A stretch of 64,000 nucleotides of DNA from AC-49 sp963766605 (GCA_963766605.1 CAVYAT010000007.1:620001-684000), one strand, 5' to 3'; counted from the stretch's first letter, positions 1 through 8,079 are shown. Notes: generated from the sequence alone by a model not told the origin. Program-made: numbers and translations.

Positions 1-1259
1 TGAGCATCACCGGCATCTCGACACCGCTGGCGTCGGCGATCCAGCGCGCCGCGACCTCGGTCGGGCGCGTCGTCTACGCCGCGCCGTCGGCGCCGCGCGA
101 CGCCCTCGCGTTCCCGGTCCAGACGCTCGTCCCCGGCCAGTCGGTCGCGGCCGGCTACTCGAGCGGCGCGATCGCCGCCGGCGCGATCGGGACCGTCGCC
201 TACGTCGACGGCGCGAACGTGTGGGCCTTCGGCCACGACCTGGCGGGTGCCGGCCGTCGATCGCTGTTTCTGCAGGACGCGTACGTGTACACGGTGATCA
301 ACAACCCGCTCGGCACGGCCGACACGTCGACCTACAAGCTCGCCGCGCCCGGCCACGTCGTCGGCACGCTGTCCGACGACACGCCCGACGCCGTCGCCGG
401 TACGGTCGGCGTGCTGCCACCGAGCTTCCCGCTGCACATCGTCGCGCGAGACCTCGACGCCAGGACGACCCAGACGCTCGACACGACAGTCGCCGACGAG
501 ACGGCGCTCGGCGACCCGGAGGGTCAGTCGGCGCTTTCGCTCGTCGGGCCGGCTGGCGTGGCCCAAGCCGCGTTCAACGTGCTGCACGGGTCGCCCGCCG
601 TCCAGAGCGGCTCGATGTGCGTGTCGATCGCGATCAAGGAGGCGCGCAAGCCCTTGCGCTTCTGCAACGACTACGTCGGCGGTTCGCCGGGCGACAACGG
701 TATCGCCGCGTCGCCGATGGTCGCCGATATGTCCAGCGCGGTCACCGACGTCGACGCCTACGACGTGACCCCGCTGCACATCACGGCCGTCAACGTGACG
801 ATGTCGCTGCGCCGCGAGCTCAACCAGGCGCTGATGCTCCACGGCCGCGCTCCGCGCGTCGTGCGCCGCGGGCGCACGGTGTCGGTGCGTGTCGCGCTGC
901 GGGTCCCGCGCGGGCGGGCGCTGAGCAGGACGCTGCGGGTCCGGATCCCGCGCCGCGAACGCCTCGGCCGCCGCGACATCGTGCTGACCGGCTCGCCGGC
1001 CGACGTCGAGGGGCCCGCGCCGAGCACCGCGACCGTGACCGTCGACCTCGGGCTCTCCGACGACTCCAGCGCCGATCAGACGCCGACGTCGATCGGCGCG
1101 CTGCGCAGCGAGGTCTCCGAGATCCACCGCGCTACCGGCGTCAACGCGACGCTGCGCGCGCCGGGCGTCGATCACGGCGCGATCGGGCCGCAGGTCTACG
1201 GCAGTACGAAGCTCCGCCTCACCGGCGAGCTGCACGTGCCGGTCATCGTCCGCCGTTAG
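1..1259 (+). CDS. SpoIVB-like S55 peptidase-domain protein, 5' end missing
   Basis: The frame is open from the first bases of the window, so the N-terminus is missing. About 418 residues remain. The segment around residues 55-75 (GTVAYVDGANVWAFGHDL) matches the S55 pattern GTVTYxDxxxxxAFGH of the SpoIVB peptidase family, in which the histidine is catalytic. Known family members outside spore formers are secreted or membrane-attached and of unknown role. The matching catalytic serine is not obvious, so the protein may be inactive. After about residue 260 the sequence becomes arginine-rich and beta-like with no recognised domain. The TAG stop overlaps the convergent glutaredoxin stop by two bases. 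Confidence 0.6.
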   Translation, partial: SITGISTPLASAIQRAATSVGRVVYAAPSAPRDALAFPVQTLVPGQSVAAGYSSGAIAAGAIGTVAYVDGANVWAFGHDLAGAGRRSLFLQDAYVYTVINNPLGTADTSTYKLAAPGHVVGTLSDDTPDAVAGTVGVLPPSFPLHIVARDLDARTTQTLDTTVADETALGDPEGQSALSLVGPAGVAQAAFNVLHGSPAVQSGSMCVSIAIKEARKPLRFCNDYVGGSPGDNGIAASPMVADMSSAVTDVDAYDVTPLHITAVNVTMSLRRELNQALMLHGRAPRVVRRGRTVSVRVALRVPRGRALSRTLRVRIPRRERLGRRDIVLTGSPADVEGPAPSTATVTVDLGLSDDSSADQTPTSIGALRSEVSEIHRATGVNATLRAPGVDHGAIGPQVYGSTKLRLTGELHVPVIVRR

Positions 1260-1654
1260 GAGAGGCGGTTCTCGATCGACAGCGGCGCCGAGCCGCCGGC
1301 GACCGGCGCCGCCTGCGGCACCTGAGACGGGGTGACGGGCGCGTCAACACCGAGGACCTCGGCCAGCTCGCCGGTGTCGTACATCTCCATGACGATGTCG
1401 CAGCCGCCGACGAGCTCGCCGTCGACGAACAGCTGGGGGATCGTCGGCCAGTTGCTCAGCGCGCTGAGCTCCTGGCGGATCCGCGGGTCGGGCAGGATGT
1501 CGACGGAGGCAAACGGGGCGCCGAGCTCCTGAAGGGCGGCGACCGTGCGGGCGGAGAAGCCGCACATGGGCTGCTCGGGTGTGCCCTTCATGAACAGGAT
1601 CGTCGGGTTGTCGGCGATGGCGGTGGCGATCTGGTCGCGAAGCGGGTTGTCCAT
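1256..1654 (-). CDS. grxD: Monothiol glutaredoxin (Grx4/GrxD family)
   Basis: 132 residues from ATG at 1654. The CGFS active site follows the family pattern KGTPEQPMCGFS, and WPTIPQLFVDGELVGGCDI carries the cis-proline and the glutathione-binding GGCD segment. CGFS glutaredoxins bind a [2Fe-2S] cluster with glutathione and hand it to other proteins. The C-terminal 25 residues are an alanine/proline tail beyond the usual domain. It lies 16 bases downstream of the bolA-like gene on the same strand; Grx4 and BolA form a known heterodimer, so co-transcription makes sense. A longer in-frame reading to 1855 would run through bolA and is rejected. Confidence 0.9.
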   Translation of the reverse strand: MDNPLRDQIATAIADNPTILFMKGTPEQPMCGFSARTVAALQELGAPFASVDILPDPRIRQELSALSNWPTIPQLFVDGELVGGCDIVMEMYDTGELAEVLGVDAPVTPSQVPQAAPVAGGSAPLSIENRLS

Positions 1655-1670
1655 GATGGCTCCTGGCGGG

Positions 1671-1919
1671 TCAGGCCGCGTCGGCAGGGGTGAGGGTCTT
1701 GAGCGACAGCGCGTGGATCGGTCCGCCGATCTCCGCGCCGAAGACGTCGTACACGAGGCGATGGCGGTCGATGCGACCGAGGCCGTCGAAGCGATCCGAG
1801 ACAACCGTCGCCTGGAAATGGTCGCCGCCGCCGTTGAGATCGACAACATCGGCACGCGCGCCGGGTAGCGCGGTCTCGATGCGGTGCTTGAGTTCTTCGG
1901 TGGTCGGCATGCTGTCCAT
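1671..1919 (-). CDS. bolA: BolA family protein
   Basis: 82 residues from ATG at 1919 (MDSMPTTEEL); ATG at 1910 is an alternative. The sequence has the BolA layout: an N-terminal helix (LKHRIETALPGARADVVD), a beta hairpin with GGGDHFQATVVSDRFDG, and the helix RIDRHRLVYDVFG. The His in GDHF and the C-terminal His in PIHALSLKT are the positions used by BolA to co-ligate a cluster with CGFS glutaredoxins. The partner glutaredoxin is next on the strand, and erpA starts 34 bases away on the other strand. Confidence 0.9.
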   Translation of the reverse strand: MDSMPTTEELKHRIETALPGARADVVDLNGGGDHFQATVVSDRFDGLGRIDRHRLVYDVFGAEIGGPIHALSLKTLTPADAA

Positions 1920-1937
1920 CACAGCGTAGAGGGTCGC

Positions 1938-1943
1938 TACACT
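1938..1943 (+). promoter_or_regulatory. -10 element TACACT of erpA
   Basis: TACACT ends 10 bases before the erpA ATG at 1954. No Shine-Dalgarno is visible between them, so the transcript would be leaderless or nearly so. It lies in the 34-base divergent gap to bolA. Confidence 0.5.
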
Positions 1944-1953
1944 TGGTAAAGCA

Positions 1954-2337
1954 ATGAGCACGGAAGTCACTTATCACGCCAAGGGCGTCACCTTCACTCC
2001 GAAGGGCGCCGAGAAGGTTCTTGAGTTCCTGGCGTCCCAGGGCACGAGCGTCGAGACGGCCGGCCTGCGGGTCGGCGTCCGCGGCGGCGGCTGCTCGGGG
2101 TTCCAGTATCAGCTCGCATTCGACGAGCGCCGCGACGACGACATCGTGTTCGAGGACCAGGGCCTCAAGCTGCTCGTCGACAGCCAGTCGCTGCCGTACG
2201 TCGATGGCTCGCAGATCGACTACGTCGAGGCGATGACCGGCGCGGGGTTCCAGGTCAACAACCCCAATGTCGTCGCGGCCTGCGGCTGCGGCTCGTCGTT
2301 CCGCGTCGCCGACGAAGAGGAAGTCTCGGCCGTCTGA
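1954..2337 (+). CDS. erpA: Iron-sulfur cluster insertion protein, A-type carrier
   Basis: 127 residues of the HesB/IscA/ErpA family. The three ligand cysteines are present: one in RGGGCSGFQYQL and two in the C-terminal AACGCGSSF. A-type carriers accept [2Fe-2S] or [4Fe-4S] clusters from the scaffold and insert them into target enzymes. The neighbouring CGFS glutaredoxin and BolA act in the same delivery step, and the SUF genes lie at 60.8-63.7 kb. The acidic C-terminal EEEVSAV is a short extension. The TGA stop overlaps a CTG that appears to start the next gene. Confidence 0.93.
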   Translation: MSTEVTYHAKGVTFTPKGAEKVLEFLASQGTSVETAGLRVGVRGGGCSGFQYQLAFDERRDDDIVFEDQGLKLLVDSQSLPYVDGSQIDYVEAMTGAGFQVNNPNVVAACGCGSSFRVADEEEVSAV

Positions 2338-2372
2338 GGCTCGCGGGGCGCGCGATTGTCGTCGCGGTCCTG

Positions 2373-3503
2373 GTGGTCTTGGTCGGCGGTTGCGGGTCCT
2401 CGCCGAAGGCTGAACCCTCGCCCAGGCCTGCGCCCAAGCCGCATGCACTTGCCTTCGGTCTGACGGAAGCCGATCCGGCGGTGATGCACCTGGCGCAGGG
2501 TCTGCGCCCGGCCTACACGCGCGTGTTTGTCGACTGGGACCGCATCCAGCCGCTGGCGTCGCAGCCGGCCGACCTGGAGTTTCCGGTCGACGGTTGCGCA
2601 CGCGGCATCGCGCCGTGCCTGCCCTACGGCGGCCTGCGCGCCCAGCTGCAGGCGATCGCCGATCTGCAACGGGCCCAGGGCGGCTGGCGGGTGCTGGTGG
2701 TGATCTACGGCGTGCCGCCGTGGGCGGCGCGGGCGCCGTCGGGCTGCGAACGCGCGGGGGCGACATCGTTCTCGCGGCCGCTGACCGCCCCCGGCCTGGG
2801 CGCCTACCGGCGGCTGATCGCGCGGATCCTCGCGCTCGGGCGCCGGGCTGGCGTGGCGCTGCGCTGGTGGGCGCCGTGGAACGAGCCCGACCATCCGGCG
2901 TTCATCAGCCCCCAGCGGGCCCTGTGCTCGACGACATCGGCGCCGCTCGCGCCCGCCGTCTACGCGCAGCTCGTGCGCGCGGCGCGGGCGCAGCTCGACG
3001 CCGACGGCGCGCCACACGAGCTGGTACTCGGGGAGCTGGCCGGGTTCACCCGCCCCTCGATCCACGCGACGACCGGGGCCGAGTTCGTCGCCGCGCTGCC
3101 GCGCGACGTCGCGTGCGCCCCCGGCGTCTGGAGCGTGCACGAGTACGCCCGCCCATCGCCGCCCGGGGGGCAGGACCCCGTCGCCGCGCTCGAGCGCGCG
3201 CTCGACGCGCGGCCGTGTTCGCGCGGCCGGCACATCTGGGTCGACGAGACCGGCGCCGGCAACAAGCCCGGCGACCAAGACCCGTCCCGCACCCAGGCGT
3301 GCGCCGTTCTGGCCTCGGACGTCTCGCGCTGGGCCGCCGACCCGCGGATCGACGTCGCGATCCAGTACACGGTCCGCGACGACCCGTTCTTCCCCGTCGG
3401 CCTCACCGACGCGCGCCTGACCCACCGCTGGCCGTCGTATGGCGTCTGGTCCGCGCTGAGCGCCGGCCGCGTCCCGGCCGCGGGCGACTGCGGCGTACAG
3501 TGA
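2373..3503 (+). CDS. Glycoside hydrolase-like lipoprotein (clan GH-A fold)
   Basis: 376 residues from GTG at 2373, but this start leaves only VLVGG before the lipobox cysteine (LVGGC). Reading upstream in frame gives a proper lipoprotein signal, RLAGRAIVVAVLVVLVGGC, with CTG at 2334 as the only initiator-like codon; it overlaps the erpA stop as CTGA. The mature part looks like a TIM-barrel glycosidase: VFVDWDRIQP, the acid/base motif WWAPWNEPD near residue 170, and a nucleophile-like WVDETG near residue 290. The substrate is unknown. A second protein of this kind starts at 51009. Confidence 0.7.
   Translation: MVLVGGCGSSPKAEPSPRPAPKPHALAFGLTEADPAVMHLAQGLRPAYTRVFVDWDRIQPLASQPADLEFPVDGCARGIAPCLPYGGLRAQLQAIADLQRAQGGWRVLVVIYGVPPWAARAPSGCERAGATSFSRPLTAPGLGAYRRLIARILALGRRAGVALRWWAPWNEPDHPAFISPQRALCSTTSAPLAPAVYAQLVRAARAQLDADGAPHELVLGELAGFTRPSIHATTGAEFVAALPRDVACAPGVWSVHEYARPSPPGGQDPVAALERALDARPCSRGRHIWVDETGAGNKPGDQDPSRTQACAVLASDVSRWAADPRIDVAIQYTVRDDPFFPVGLTDARLTHRWPSYGVWSALSAGRVPAAGDCGVQ
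3496..3501 (+). promoter_or_regulatory. -10 element TACAGT of the AraC-type gene
   Basis: TACAGT lies 6 bases before ATG 3508 and inside the end of the lipoprotein gene (stop 3501-3503). It gives the regulator its own start signal despite the 4-base gap. Confidence 0.5.
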
Positions 3504-3507
3504 TCGC

Positions 3508-4206
3508 ATGACCTACCGCGAGTACGCGCCGCCGCCGGGGCTTGAGCCGTGGCTCGCGTGCATGTGGGAGCGCAGCGGCGACGGAGGGACCGTGCGCGTC
3601 GTGCCCGACGGCTGCATCGACGTGCTGTGGACGCAGGGCGCCGGCACGCAGGTCGTCGGGGCCAACAGCACCGCGTTCGTGGTGCCGGTCGCCACCGGCA
3701 CCCATGTCGTCGGCGCGCGGATGCGGCCCGGCGCCGCCCCCGCGCTGATCGGGGTCGACGCCGAGGCGCTGCGCGACGCACGCGTCGATCTGCGCACCGT
3801 GTGGGGCGACGACGGCGCCCGGCTCGCCGCCACGCTCGACGCCGGCGGCGATCCGGTGACGACGATGCTGCGCGCGCTGGCGTGGCGCGCCCGCGCCGCC
3901 GCCCCGCCCGACCCGCTGGTCGGCGCCGCGATCGCACGTCTGGACACGCCCGGCGCGCTGGTGGCCGCGCTGCCGGCCGAGCTCGCGGTCTCGGAGCGCC
4001 AGCTGCGCCGCCGGTTCGTCGCGGCGGTCGGCTACGGCCCCAAGCGGCTGGCCCGTGTGCTGCGTCTGGACCGCGCGCTGATCGCGGCCCGCCGCGGCGA
4101 GGAGCTCGCGGCGGCGGCGCTGCATGCCGGCTACGCCGACCAGGCGCATTTCGCCAACGACTGCCGCGCGCTGACCGGCGTGCCGCCGTCGGCGCTGCTG
4201 CGCTGA
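3508..4206 (+). CDS. AraC family transcriptional regulator
   Basis: 232 residues. The N-terminal half (EYAPPPGLEPWLACMWER...VPDGCIDVLW) matches the cupin-like sensing domain common in actinobacterial AraC proteins. The C-terminal 90 residues hold the two helix-turn-helix motifs: LAVSERQLRRRFVAAVGYGPKRLARVLRLDRAL, then a second with AALHAGYADQAHFANDCRALTGVPPSALL. The VOC gene 50 bases downstream on the same strand is the likely target or partner; regulator plus VOC protein is a frequent pair. The ligand is unknown. Confidence 0.85.
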   Translation: MTYREYAPPPGLEPWLACMWERSGDGGTVRVVPDGCIDVLWTQGAGTQVVGANSTAFVVPVATGTHVVGARMRPGAAPALIGVDAEALRDARVDLRTVWGDDGARLAATLDAGGDPVTTMLRALAWRARAAAPPDPLVGAAIARLDTPGALVAALPAELAVSERQLRRRFVAAVGYGPKRLARVLRLDRALIAARRGEELAAAALHAGYADQAHFANDCRALTGVPPSALLR

Positions 4207-4256
4207 CGGCCGTTTCCTGCAAGACGGCGCCGGCGCCCGCCGTCAGACTCGGCTTC

Positions 4257-4658
4257 ATGGCCGATTTCGAGATGACCTTCCGCTGGGCGATCGCCTACGT
4301 CGACGATCCCGCCGCCGCTGTCGCCTTCTACACCGAGACGTTCGGGATGCCGACGCGGTTCGTCGCACCCGGCGGCGTCTACGCCGAGCTCGACACCGGC
4401 GCGACGACGCTCGCGTTCGCCGCCTACTCGCTCGGCGACTCCAACTTCCCGGGCGGCGTGCGCCGCGGCGACGCCGACGGTCCGCCGCCGAACCTCGAGC
4501 TGGCGCTCGTCCACGACGACGTCGACGGCGCCTACGCCCACGCGCTGAATGCGGGCTGCACGTCGCTCGCCGAGCCGCAGGACAAACCGCAGGGCCAGCG
4601 TGTCGCCTACGTCCGCGACCCGTTCGGCACGCTGCTGGAGCTGGCGACGCCGCTGTAG
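4257..4658 (+). CDS. VOC (glyoxalase/bleomycin resistance) superfamily protein
   Basis: 133 residues from ATG at 4257. It shows two beta-alpha-beta-beta-beta modules: AIAYVDDPAAAVAFYTETFGMPTRF at the N-terminus and VHDDVDGAYAHALNAGCTS...YVRDPFGTLLELATP at the C-terminus. The terminal glutamate in LLELATP is the usual metal ligand of the family; the N-terminal ligand is less clear. Substrate cannot be told from sequence. CAGACT ends 7 bases before the ATG, a weaker form of the -10 seen elsewhere. Probably controlled by the AraC protein just upstream. Confidence 0.8.
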   Translation: MADFEMTFRWAIAYVDDPAAAVAFYTETFGMPTRFVAPGGVYAELDTGATTLAFAAYSLGDSNFPGGVRRGDADGPPPNLELALVHDDVDGAYAHALNAGCTSLAEPQDKPQGQRVAYVRDPFGTLLELATPL

Positions 4659-4689
4659 CGACCCCGGCTGTGGCACGCTGGGCGACGCA

Positions 4690-5412
4690 ATGAGCGATGC
4701 GAGCAAGGCGGTGCGTGTCTCGGTCCGCGGTGCCGTCCAGGGCGTCGGGTTCCGCGACATGACGGTGCGCCGCGCGCGACGCGACGGGGTGCTGGGCTGG
4801 GTACGCAACCAGGACGACGGCAGTGTCCTCGTGCACGCCGAGGGGCGTGAGGAGGCGGTCGACGGCCTGGTCACGTTCCTGGGGGAGGGGCCGCGCGGCG
4901 CGCGTGTGGAGAGCGCCGAGACGCAGGCCGCCAAGGTCGAGGGCCACGAGCAGTTCGCGGTCCGCGGCGTCGCGGCCGGCGTGTTCGTCGTCCAGGAGCA
5001 CATCGCGACCGCGCACCACTTCGACTTCCGCCTCGAGGTCGACGGCGTGATGCGCTCGTGGGCGGTGCCGAAGGGCCCCTCGCTCGATCCGGCGGTCAAG
5101 CGCTTCGCCGTCCAGGTGCCCGACCACGATCGCTCACACAACACGTTCGAGTCCGACAACGTCATCGTCTGGGACCGCGGCACCTATGAGCAGGGTGGGC
5201 GCGTGCCGTGGCCCGAGGCGATCGAGCGCGGGCACATGGTGTTCGTCCTGCACGGAGAGAAGCTCACGGGCGGCTTTGCCCTTCAGCGCACGCGCAGCGG
5301 CGACAAGTCCCAGTGGCTGCTCGTCAAGCGCCGCGACGACGACGCGCGCGCCGGCTCCGACATCGTCGCCGAGCAACCGCAGTCGGTCATCAGCGGTCGC
5401 GCGCTGACGTAG
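4690..5412 (+). CDS. Acylphosphatase fused to LigD-type 3'-phosphoesterase domain
   Basis: 240 residues from ATG at 4690. Residues 8-92 are an acylphosphatase with the catalytic Arg22 (VQGVGFR) and Asn40 (GWVRN). From about residue 97 the sequence becomes a LigD 3'-phosphoesterase domain: QEHIATAHHFDFRLEVDG, SWAVPKGPSLDP, VIVWDRGTYE, HGEKLTGGFAL and WLLVKRRDD. The metal-binding His, His, Asp and the following Arg and Lys are kept. The loop that normally reads EGxIPxGxYGxG between the DH and VIVWDRG motifs is missing, and the Glu of the usual VEDH is Pro, so activity is uncertain. Acylphosphatases hydrolyse carboxyl-phosphates; LigD phosphoesterases trim 3' ends in end joining. Confidence 0.8.
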   Translation: MSDASKAVRVSVRGAVQGVGFRDMTVRRARRDGVLGWVRNQDDGSVLVHAEGREEAVDGLVTFLGEGPRGARVESAETQAAKVEGHEQFAVRGVAAGVFVVQEHIATAHHFDFRLEVDGVMRSWAVPKGPSLDPAVKRFAVQVPDHDRSHNTFESDNVIVWDRGTYEQGGRVPWPEAIERGHMVFVLHGEKLTGGFALQRTRSGDKSQWLLVKRRDDDARAGSDIVAEQPQSVISGRALT

Positions 5413-5479
5413 CCACGGTTACACACCGTCGCGCGCCCGGCCGACGGACGGGCGGCGTGCGGGCCGACAGGATCGACCC

Positions 5480-5689
5480 ATGCACAAGTTCGCGTCCGCA
5501 CTCACCATCGCGCTGGCCACGGCAGCGCTCGCCGCCCCCGCCGCTCCGGCCGGCGCAACCACCAACCCGACCGCAGCGTCGAGCACCGCCGCCTCCGCCC
5601 AGACCGCGGCGCCGAACCAGCGCCTGCGCTGCAACCGCTGGCGCTGCTGGTGGGTGCGCAGCTACTCGGCGCAGAGCGGCCACCGCTAG
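5480..5689 (+). CDS. Small secreted peptide with Trp/Arg-rich C-terminus
   Basis: 69 residues. Residues 1-26 form a signal peptide ending in APAGA. An Ala/Thr/Ser linker follows, and the last 23 residues are strongly cationic and aromatic (LRCNRWRCWWVRSYS), with two cysteines four residues apart. No family is recognised. CAGGAT ends 6 bases before the ATG, a weak version of the local -10. The TAG stop overlaps the convergent alkA stop. Function is unknown; the composition resembles short Trp/Arg antimicrobial or wall-binding peptides, which is a guess. Confidence 0.55.
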   Translation: MHKFASALTIALATAALAAPAAPAGATTNPTAASSTAASAQTAAPNQRLRCNRWRCWWVRSYSAQSGHR

Positions 5690-6318
5690 GCCGGAGCGTT
5701 GTCCAGCGAGTGCCAGAAGATCCGGCAGGCGACCGATCGCCACGGTCGCCACTTCTCGCCGATCTCGGTCACCTCGGCCGGGGTCGGCAGCTCGTCGAGC
5801 CCGTAGGCGATCTGGATCCCGCGCCGCACGCCGAGGTCGCCGACGGCGAGGACGTCGGGCCGGTTGAGCTGGAACATGAGGAACATGTGCGCGCTCCACT
5901 CGCCGATCCCCTTGACCGCGACGAGCTCGGCGATCGCCTCGTCATCGGACAGGGCGTCGAGGCGGTCGAGCTCCAGATCGCCGGCCAGCACGTGCTCGGC
6001 CAGCGAGCGCAGGTAGGACGTCTTGGCGCGCGACAGGCCCGCCGCGGCGCGGAGCGTCTCGGGGTCGTAGTCGAGGATCTCCTGCGGTGTCGGTGGGCGG
6101 TCGCCGAACAGGGCGATCAGGCGCCTGTAGATCGAGCGTGCGGCGAGCGTCGAGAGCTGCTGGCCGACGATCGTGCGCACCAGCGCGCCGTAGTGGTCGC
6201 TGGGCTCCGGCCGATCGACGCCGGTGTCCTCCGGCGGCCCGTACTCGTCGAGCAGCCGTGCGAGCACCGGGTCGGCCGCCCGCAGCGCCTTCAGCGAGCG
6301 GGGCGGGACGCGTCTCAG
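5686..6318 (-). CDS. alkA: DNA-3-methyladenine glycosylase II (AlkA-like, HhH-GPD)
   Basis: 210 residues if started at CTG 6318; the first canonical start is GTG 6267, which would remove 17 residues from the N-terminus. The helix-hairpin-helix (LVAVKGIGEWSAHMFLMF) and the catalytic aspartate (VLAVGDLGVRRGI) are both present, as is VGQQLSTLAARSI, the family's early helix. The enzyme removes alkylated bases in base excision repair. CTG 6318 overlaps the stop of the upstream reductase as CTGA, giving MRRVPPRSLKALRAADPVL, a plausible N-terminus. A second AlkA-like gene lies at 25618. Confidence 0.87.
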   Translation of the reverse strand: MRRVPPRSLKALRAADPVLARLLDEYGPPEDTGVDRPEPSDHYGALVRTIVGQQLSTLAARSIYRRLIALFGDRPPTPQEILDYDPETLRAAAGLSRAKTSYLRSLAEHVLAGDLELDRLDALSDDEAIAELVAVKGIGEWSAHMFLMFQLNRPDVLAVGDLGVRRGIQIAYGLDELPTPAEVTEIGEKWRPWRSVACRIFWHSLDNAPA

Positions 6319-7372
6319 GGCTGGCCCTCGACCGCGCCGGGAACGCCGGTGTTCGTCGAGTAGGCCGGCTGCAGCTTCATCTCCGGGCGGATCGTGTGCA
6401 CCGCCTGGGCGACCGCGATCGCCGCCTCGCCGAAGCCGGTCGCGATCAGCTTGATCTTGCCGTCGAACGTGGTGATGTCGCCGCACGCCCAGACCCGTTC
6501 GAGCGACGTCTCGAATGTCTGCGATCACCTTGATCGCGTTGTGGTCGAGCTCGAAGCCCCACTCCTTCAGCGGTCCGAGCTTGGTCGAGAACCCGAGCTG
6601 GAGCAGGATCGCGTCGCACTCGACGACGATCGTGTGATCCTCGCCATCGGCGGCGTGGTGAAGCACGACGCCCTCGACCTCGCCGTTGCCCGCGACCTCC
6701 TTGACCACGAACGGCGTGTGGATGTCGACGTGCGGGCCGCGCGCCGCCGCGTGGACCTGCGAGACCGTCGCCTCGTGGGCGCGGAATGCGTCGCGGCGGT
6801 GGACCAGCGTGATGTGGGCCGCGGTGTCGAGCAGGTTGATGACCCAGTCGCAGGCGCTGTCGCCGCCGCCGACGATGACCACGCGCTTGTCGTTGAACTC
6901 GCTCTTGTCGCCGACCAGGTAGTGCGCGCCGCGGCCCTCCCACGGCGCCATGTCGACGTCGGAGACCGGCAGCCGCTTGGGCTCGAACGCGCCGTGGCCC
7001 CCGGCCACGACCACGGTCCGCGAGCGCAGCTCGTCACCGTCGGAGGTGCGCAGCACGACGATCCGGTCGTCGTCCTCCCCCTCCCAGGTGATCGTGCTCG
7101 CAAGTCGTCTCGGTGTGGATCGGGACGTCGAACGGCTCGACCTGCTCGCGCAGCGAGGCGACGAGGTCCTTGGCCAGCACACGCGGATGGCCGGGCACGT
7201 CGAAGATCCACTTCTCCGGGTACAGCGTCGTCAGCTGGCCGCCGATCTCCGGCAGCGAGTCGATGATCCGGCTCGTCGCCTCGCGCATCCCGGCCCAGAA
7301 CGCGGTGCACAGCCCGACCGGGCCGGCGCCGATGATCGTGATGTCGCGGATCTCCGAGTCGTCGCTGACCAT
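6315..7372 (-). pseudogene. Ferredoxin--NADP+ reductase (TrxR-like type), two +1 insertions
   Basis: Read across three frames this is a complete flavoprotein of 351 residues: FAD site IIGAGPVGLCTAFWAG, IGGQLTTLYPEKWIFDVPG, NADPH site VIVGGGDSACDW, and the C-terminal ACGDITTFDGKIKL. There is a single Cys where thioredoxin reductase has CxxC, which fits the YumC-type ferredoxin-NADP reductase. The frame breaks near 7096-7102 (GAGACG-A-CTTGCG) and near 6518-6520 (GACAT-T-CGAGACG); removing one base at each restores the whole protein, and 1056 bases remain, an exact multiple of three. Sequence error is more likely than decay. It starts 4 bases after the hemQ stop. Confidence 0.8.
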
Positions 7373-7375
7373 CGT

Positions 7376-8065
7376 CTACAGCTGCGCCACCGCGGGGATC
7401 GACTCCCCGTCCAGCGCGTTGACCGCGCGCTCCAGCGAAGCGGCGATGCAGGTGAAGCTCGGCGTGTCGCGCAGGGTGTACGCGCGAGGCCTCGGTCGTG
7501 CGCAGGCGCTGCACGAGGTCGAGGAACGCGCCGACGTCGTCGGTGTCGAAGGCGACGACGAACTCCTGGTCGTCGAGGCCGAACGAGTACGTCGTGTGGT
7601 TGTCGACCTGTGGGTACTCGCGCCCGACCTTGATGTGCTCCTGCATGATCTGCCAGCGCTCATCGGCGGGCAGGGCGTACCACGCGCGCGTCTTGACGAA
7701 CGGGTAGACGAACAGGTACTTGCCGCGGAACGGGCGCGGGATCGTGCGCTGCTCGTCGGAGTACTCCGACGTCTTGCGCATGCCCAGGAACGAGTAGGGG
7801 ATCTGCGACCACTTCGCTCAGGCCGCTCTGGCCGAGCACGACGTGGAACTCGTGGATGCGGTCGAGGTTCTCGCATTCGGCGACCAGCATCAGGTCGGCA
7901 GTCGCCGCGCGTCCCGATCAGCGAGAACGACTGGAGCAGGTGATCCTGCGCAAAGTCCTCGCATGCCGCGAGAAACTCGCGTTTGCCCTGCAGGCGGTCG
8001 GCCTCGGGCAACCGGCGCCAGGCAGGATCGACCTTCAGGAAGGTGTATTTGACGAAGTGCCGCAT
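7376..8065 (-). pseudogene. hemQ: Coproheme decarboxylase HemQ (chlorite dismutase family), three +1 insertions
   Basis: With three single bases removed the gene gives 228 residues of HemQ. Kept features are HFVKYTFLKVDP, FVYPFVKTRAWYALP with the substrate tyrosine, and NHTTYSFGLDDQEFVVAFD with the heme-ligand histidine. HemQ decarboxylates coproheme III to heme b in the coproporphyrin-dependent pathway of Gram-positive bacteria. Frame breaks are near 7890-7905 (GGCGAC-T-GCCGAC), 7811-7815 (AGCGA-A-GTGGTC) and 7480-7482 (TCGCGC-G-TACACC). After correction the length is 687 bases, an exact multiple of three. The downstream reductase 4 bases away may supply electrons, but that link is inference. 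Confidence 0.85.
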
Positions 8066-8079
8066 GTGCGAGTGACAAG

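Noticed and set aside
5686..7182. A single 498-residue reductase-glycosylase fusion protein
   Set aside because: The joined reading arises from the insertion near 6519, which throws the reductase into the glycosylase frame. Corrected frames give two separate, complete proteins.
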